Assembly: GCA_947044405.1 (NCBI GenBank)
Contig: CAMRHE010000157.1
Span: forward strand, 1,076,501-1,140,500
Length of the DNA stretch: 64,000 nt
Direction: 5' to 3'
DNA from: Leptodactylus fallax
Lineage: Eukaryota > Chordata > Amphibia > Anura > Leptodactylidae
Both the position numbers and the translations under genes were made by a program. The notes beneath the pieces are model-generated. The model had not been told where the DNA came from. It made no database searches and was given only the letters and a program-made list of their open reading frames with translations. This document shows positions 59,237 to 64,000 of the stretch, piece after piece. The first letter of the stretch is position 1; the number at the start of each line of letters is the position of its first letter.

Positions 59237-60469
59237 AAATAAAGAAAAAAAAAAAAAAAAAAAAAAAAAAACACACCCCTAATACTCAACATTCCCCTGT
59301 TGTCTTGAGACGTCACTACACTACATCGCGCCTCCTGCTCCTGAGCACTACACTGGGAGCAGAGACATCAGAGTGGCCAAATGGTAATGCAGGGAGCGGA
59401 TAGCATCACTTTTATACTCCACTCATCTATGGCTGGAGGACGCAGATGAGTTGGAGCTGTGACATATCGGGGGCCTCCACGAAACAGCACTCTAAATGAA
59501 GGACTGTCCCGCTGTCCCAATGAGACCCCCGCTACCATAGTGCCCGGTGCCCTAAGTGCTCCATGTGAATGAAGGTGGGGTGGTGAACAACACTCCATTC
59601 ACTTATATGGGATGCTGGGTTGGAGGTCGGTCCTAAAGCAATTAGACAATTATTCCCTACCCTAATAAGTGCCATTAGTGGAACAAATCCCTACAGTAGT
59701 CTAGTTTTTAACTAAAAATTATTGCAAATTTCAAGTCATTGCTAAAAAAATTCTTCCTATAAATTCTCCAATCTGTCCTTCTGTTTACTTCAGATTTATA
59801 GGCGGTCACATATCATAACCCTAATGCAGCTGTTTGCATATCACAACTTGAAAAAATAAATAGATCACGTCTAGAAATTCATTATTCACACAAGTCACTG
59901 GGCAGGACCAGCTGGAAGAACTCCAAGTGAGTGTTTTTGTTTGGCACTGACACATCCCTAACCTCAGATCAAGTTTGTTGCTGCAGCTGGTTGATCAAGT
60001 TTTTTTGACCTTTTCTATCAGTTCCATTCTCCTTGAGGATTATGAGACAGCAGGGAAGAACTTTACTTGAAATTTCTGGTACCCGTCCTGCTGCCCCAAG
60101 GATGTAGCTTTCAGATGCATATCCTTCAAGCTGCAGCTAAAATGGCTAAAAGGGGAATACTTGCAGGATTCTTAGAGAGAACAGAGAAACTTAAAAATGG
60201 TCAGATTATTATTGATAAAATCAGCTGAGGCAATAAAAAGTTGGTTGTCAGGTCCTTAAAAATTATTTAAAGTGACTCAATGTGGCTGCATTTCCAGTTA
60301 GCACAAATACTGCTATTTCTGCATGTATGATCAAATATCAACTTTGGCTACAGTTGTAAATGGTAAATTAATAATACATAGCCACCTGTACATTTTTTGG
60401 TGGAAATCCTCTTTAAAAGACCAAGTAGGAAAGATCTACTTATACTAAATTACCAGAATTGATGCTTAA

Positions 60470-63400
60470 TTTAACCCCTTAAGGACTGGACCTAAAAACA
60501 CCTTAATGACCAGGCCTCATTTTTCAAAATTGACATGTGTCACTTTATATGGCAACAACTTTGAGACGCTTTAACTTACACAAGCGATTTTGAGACTATT
60601 TTTTCGTGACACATTGTACTAGTGCATCTCAATAAATTAGATCATCATCAGAATTACCCTCCTTGTGGATTCTGTCAATGACTGTCTTCTGGACATCCGT
60701 CAAATCAGCAGTATTCCCCATGATTGTGTTGCCTACTGAACCAGACTACGGGACCTTTTTAAACACTTAGGAAGCCTTTGCAGGTGCTTTGGGTTAATTA
60801 TTCTAATTTTCCGAGATGACTTTTGGTTTTCCTTGGCTGTAAGCCATAATCATCAACATTAACATAAACAAACACTTGAAAAAGTTCACTCTGTTTGTAA
60901 TGACTCAATATAATATATGTGTTTCACTTTTTCAACTGAATTACTAAAAAAAAATAATAACTTTTTGATGATATTCTAATTTAGAGATGCACTAGTACTT
61001 CACGTTAGTGATCAATATTTTATGCGTTTATTTATTAAAAAAATAAAAATAGGAAATAAGAAAAAGTAGGAAATTTGATGGAAATTTGGAAAAATTCAGT
61101 TTTCAAAATGCGAAAAGCTCTGCGTTTCAGACAGTAGTCATACCACCCAAATACATTAATAAATATTATCTACCATATCACTGCTTTATATCTTTTAATC
61201 GTCCTTTAAATTTATTTTGGACATTATAAAGGTTACAATTATAACAGTGATTTTTTTCCAAATTTACAAGAAAATTTCGCAAACCCATATGTTAGGGACC
61301 ACTTCAGTTCTGTAGGGGATTTTAAAGGCCTATATATTAGAAACCTCGATAAATTGCCCCATTTTTAAAACTGCTCCCCTTAAAATTATTCAAAACAGCA
61401 TTTGGGGAGTTTGTTAACCCTTTAAGCATTTCACAGGAATTAATACAATATGGAGTTGAAATTTAGACATTTCATTTTTTTTTTCAATAATACATTCATT
61501 TAGTCCTAAAATTAACACATTAACAAGTGGTTAAAGGAGAAAACGAATCTCAGTTTGTTATGCAATTTCTCCCAAGAACAGAAATCAAGCCCATGTGGGT
61601 GTAAACTGATGTTTGGGCACACGGATGCAGATGGAAGGAAAGCAGCAACACTTGGGGTTTGAAAAGCAGATTTTGCTGGAATAGTTTTCAGGTGCCATGT
61701 CTCATTTGCAGGGCCCCTAAAGTACCAGTACAGTGGAAACCCCTTAAAAGTAATCCCATTTTAGAAACTACAACCCTCAAGAAATTTCTCAAGGGGTATT
61801 ATCGTTTTGAACCCAATAGTGCTTCCGAAAAATGAATGGACAAAGTAAAAATTGAAATTTCTAAAGAAAAATGCCATTTTAGTGCCCAGCATGTTGTGCC
61901 CACTAACTGGTTTATCCTGGTCACAAAGAAGTTGTATATGTCGGTGTAAACTGCTGCTTGGGCACACAGCAGGGCTCAGAAGGGAAGGAGCACTGCGCTT
62001 TTTAACTTTTGAGGTATAGATTTAGAGGGTCTTTCTGGATGCCATGTTTTTGCAGAGCCCTGGAGGTGCCAATAAATTGGAATTCTCCAAGTTACCCCAT
62101 TTTTAGTGCAATTTTAGGGTCTCTGCAAACATTACATGGCGTCCAAAAACCAACAATCTAAATTAGCAGTCCAAAAGCACATAGGGTTCATTCACATGTG
62201 CGCCCTGCTGTGTGCCCAAACAGCAGATTTAGATGTTTGGTATCTGGATGATATGTCATGTCTGCAGAGCCTCTAAAGTATCAGTAAAGTGGAATCCCCT
62301 AGAGAGTGACCCAATTTTCAAAACTGCTCCCCTCAAACTATTTATCAAGGGGTGTAGTGAGCATTAGTATCCCAGACGTGAATGCACAGTAGATGATGAA
62401 AAGTGAATATGTAAGCTGTGCAAAGTGAATTGGGATCATCAAATTCCCTACCATTTTCCCAGCAGCTTCTATGATTGGAGGGGTAACTCTGGGGGTCACT
62501 TCTGGTGTCTGTTTAATTATAAGCGCTAGATATGTAGTGTACCCTGATATACGCTCTCACAGCTTATACATTCTCTTCCGCAGCCAGTTTTGTCCTAAAT
62601 ATATGGCGATTTTTGGTTTTATTGGTCGGCACATTGTACAAGCTATAATTTTTTTACTTTTCTTGTGATGTAGCCATATAAGTGTTTGTTTTTTGCAGGA
62701 TGAGATGCATTTCCCAATGTCACCATTTTGGGGTGTCTATAACTTAACAAGATTTTATTAACTCTTTCTGAGTGGATTAAAAAAAAATAAATTCTGGCAT
62801 TGCTTTTTAACATTTAACTTTTTTGCCCTTCACCATAAAACATACAGTAAATAATATGTTACCTTTATTCTATGGGTTTGTACGATTACGGCGATACCAA
62901 ATTTATATAGTTTTTTTTTTTATGCGTTTCTAATTTTACCCGACTAAAAATCCATTTGGAGGAAAAAATCTATTATTTTTACATCGCCATGTTCTGAGAG
63001 GCACAACATTTTTATTTTTCTATTGACAGAGCTGGTTGAGAGCTTTTTTTGTGGGAAAAGCTGTACTTTTTATTGGTACCATTTTCCGATACATATGAAT
63101 TTTTGATCACTTTTTATTCCATATTATCTGAGGAGAGATGACAAAAACTGTTACTTCTAGTGTTTTTATTTCTGTTTTTTTCCCTGATTTTTACCGTGCA
63201 GGTTAATTAATGGTTTAGTTTTATTGTACAGTTTGTTACGGACGTGGTGATACCAAATAGGTAGTGTTTTATACTGCATGGTGTGTTTTTATACTGTATA
63301 AGGGAAAAAGGGGCATTTTATTGGGGGGTTTTATTTATTTTTTTATACTTGTAAATATTTTTTTTTTAACTTTTTTTTTTTACATATTTTATTTCTTCAA

Positions 63401-64000
63401 TACAGGATATGAACCAGCAATCTTTTGATCGCTGGTTCAGTGCTATACACTCCAATGCAGAAGTATTGGAGTGTATACTGGCTGTCAGTCTATACTTATG
63501 CACAGGCTGACAAGCCTGCATAGTGGATTGTGCACACAGGATCAGAAGACCTGATGTGCAGATCGCAGACCTGGGACCACGCTCTGTTTCTGGGAGGGGG
63601 GGTCGCAAAGGTGCTTGGTTGCTAGGGCAACCCCTTGGCTGCCGCGGTCAAAATTGACTGTGGCATCTAAGAGGTTAACATCCGCGATCGGAGCTCAGCT
63701 CCGGCCGCAGGTGTCACACGCGGTTGTCAGCTGTTGCTTACAGTTGACACCCACTCTCAATGTCACCCCCTCAGCTGCCTCCGTCGCTGAGATATCGCAG
63801 TTTTTGTTGATATGTAAACGAGCTCTTTGAAAAAATTAGGTAGTTGCCGCTAACCTCTTTGGACCTGCCGTTAACGTCTTTGGACCTGTTTAAAACAACA
63901 AAGGTAAAGCCCTTGTTTTCCAAACAGGTGATCTGCATATTGACAAAAACAGCGATATCTGTGCAATGGAGGCACCAGTTCACAAGTGGATAGTGCCATG
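60470..64000. repeat. Long dispersed repeat 'accccttaaggac', extends beyond window
   Basis: Starts 'ttaaccccttaaggactgga', a terminus familiar from amphibian genomes. It continues with reiterated blocks: 'ggcccctaaagtaccagtac' / 'gagcctctaaagtatcagta' and 'aacccct...aaactacaaccct', found twice or more between 61680 and 62350. It ends in a GC-richer part with 'tccgcgatcggagctcagct'. The right terminus is outside. It looks like a large non-autonomous DNA transposon or composite; no transposase is recognisable. Confidence 0.5.
60619..60995. mobile_element. Mariner-type MITE nested in the long repeat
   Basis: 377 bp with inverted termini 'ctagtgcatctcaataaatt' and 'aatttagagatgcactag', flanked by TA (60617-60618, 60996-60997). 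Removing it restores the host repeat 'cgtgacacattgtacttcac'. Interior 'cttctggacatccgtcaaat' has no open frame. Clearly younger than the host repeat. Confidence 0.85.

Larger units (their letters stand above)
56233..64000 (-). other. PPIP5K1 intron upstream of window exon 1 (7.8 kb visible)
   Basis: No exon is recognised. The exon expected next upstream (family motif near LEQLKSVLEM) was looked for on the minus strand and not found. The interval holds unclassified CT-rich repeat (56520-56900), a hairpin (56996-57020), an L2/CR1-like tail (57430-57508), a minisatellite ending in poly(A) (58910-59272), and from 60470 a long dispersed repeat interrupted by a mariner-type miniature element. Confidence 0.6.

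Noticed and set aside
60000..60200. Possible upstream PPIP5K1 exon on the minus strand (relatively GC-rich, near 60020-60140)
   Set aside because: None of the expected segments (LEQLKSVLEM, LDITRLLL) could be read in any frame.

Overview
The window is vertebrate nuclear DNA, most likely from a frog or another anuran amphibian. Small, well-conserved exons with GT-AG borders sit in AT-rich introns packed with Tc1/mariner, Penelope-like, LTR and miniature inverted-repeat elements of amphibian type. The species is not identified.

One host gene is supported. It lies on the minus strand and runs through the whole window: the middle of PPIP5K1 (diphosphoinositol pentakisphosphate kinase 1, VIP1). 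Thirteen well-supported exons, plus a phase-compatible cassette exon and a weaker candidate, run from 56232 (5'-most visible) down to 6283. They encode most of the histidine-acid-phosphatase-like domain and the start of the Ser/Arg-rich tail. The N-terminal ATP-grasp kinase domain, the RHGxRxP motif and the promoter lie beyond 64000. The rest of the tail and the 3' UTR lie beyond position 1. Phases join exactly at every junction except 10-to-11, where an A9 run is one base short of the expected frame. Paralogue 1 is favoured over 2 by the [16 protein letters not shown] and MKQSGLG segments.

Layout from low to high coordinate: two Tc1 3' ends and unclassified repeats (1-6282); exon 14; an intron with a degenerate Penelope terminal repeat; exon 13; an intron rich in miniature elements; an Arg-rich cassette exon (20583-20732); a candidate second cassette (25004-25093); exons 11 to 4 (25856-36967), with an inverted copy of part of exon 9 at 32336-32397; a complete but dead Tc1 element ending 29 bp from the exon 3 splice donor; exon 3; a 14.5 kb intron; exons 2 and 1; and a terminal 7.8 kb of repeats.

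The 14.5 kb intron holds a nested stack. A 5'-truncated Penelope-like element has inverted ~0.7 kb terminal repeats that carry hammerhead-ribozyme motifs. It is interrupted by a solo LTR with a 5-bp target duplication, by a second LTR-like segment, and by a 1.6 kb Tc1 element. A further Tc1 relic follows it.

The items most worth a second look are the Arg-rich, NLS-like cassette exon in a PPIP5K1 gene, the inverted exon 9 fragment (a possible pre-mRNA hairpin), the one-base frame break in exon 11, and the hammerhead motifs. No bacterial-type operon, CRISPR array, tRNA or rRNA was seen.
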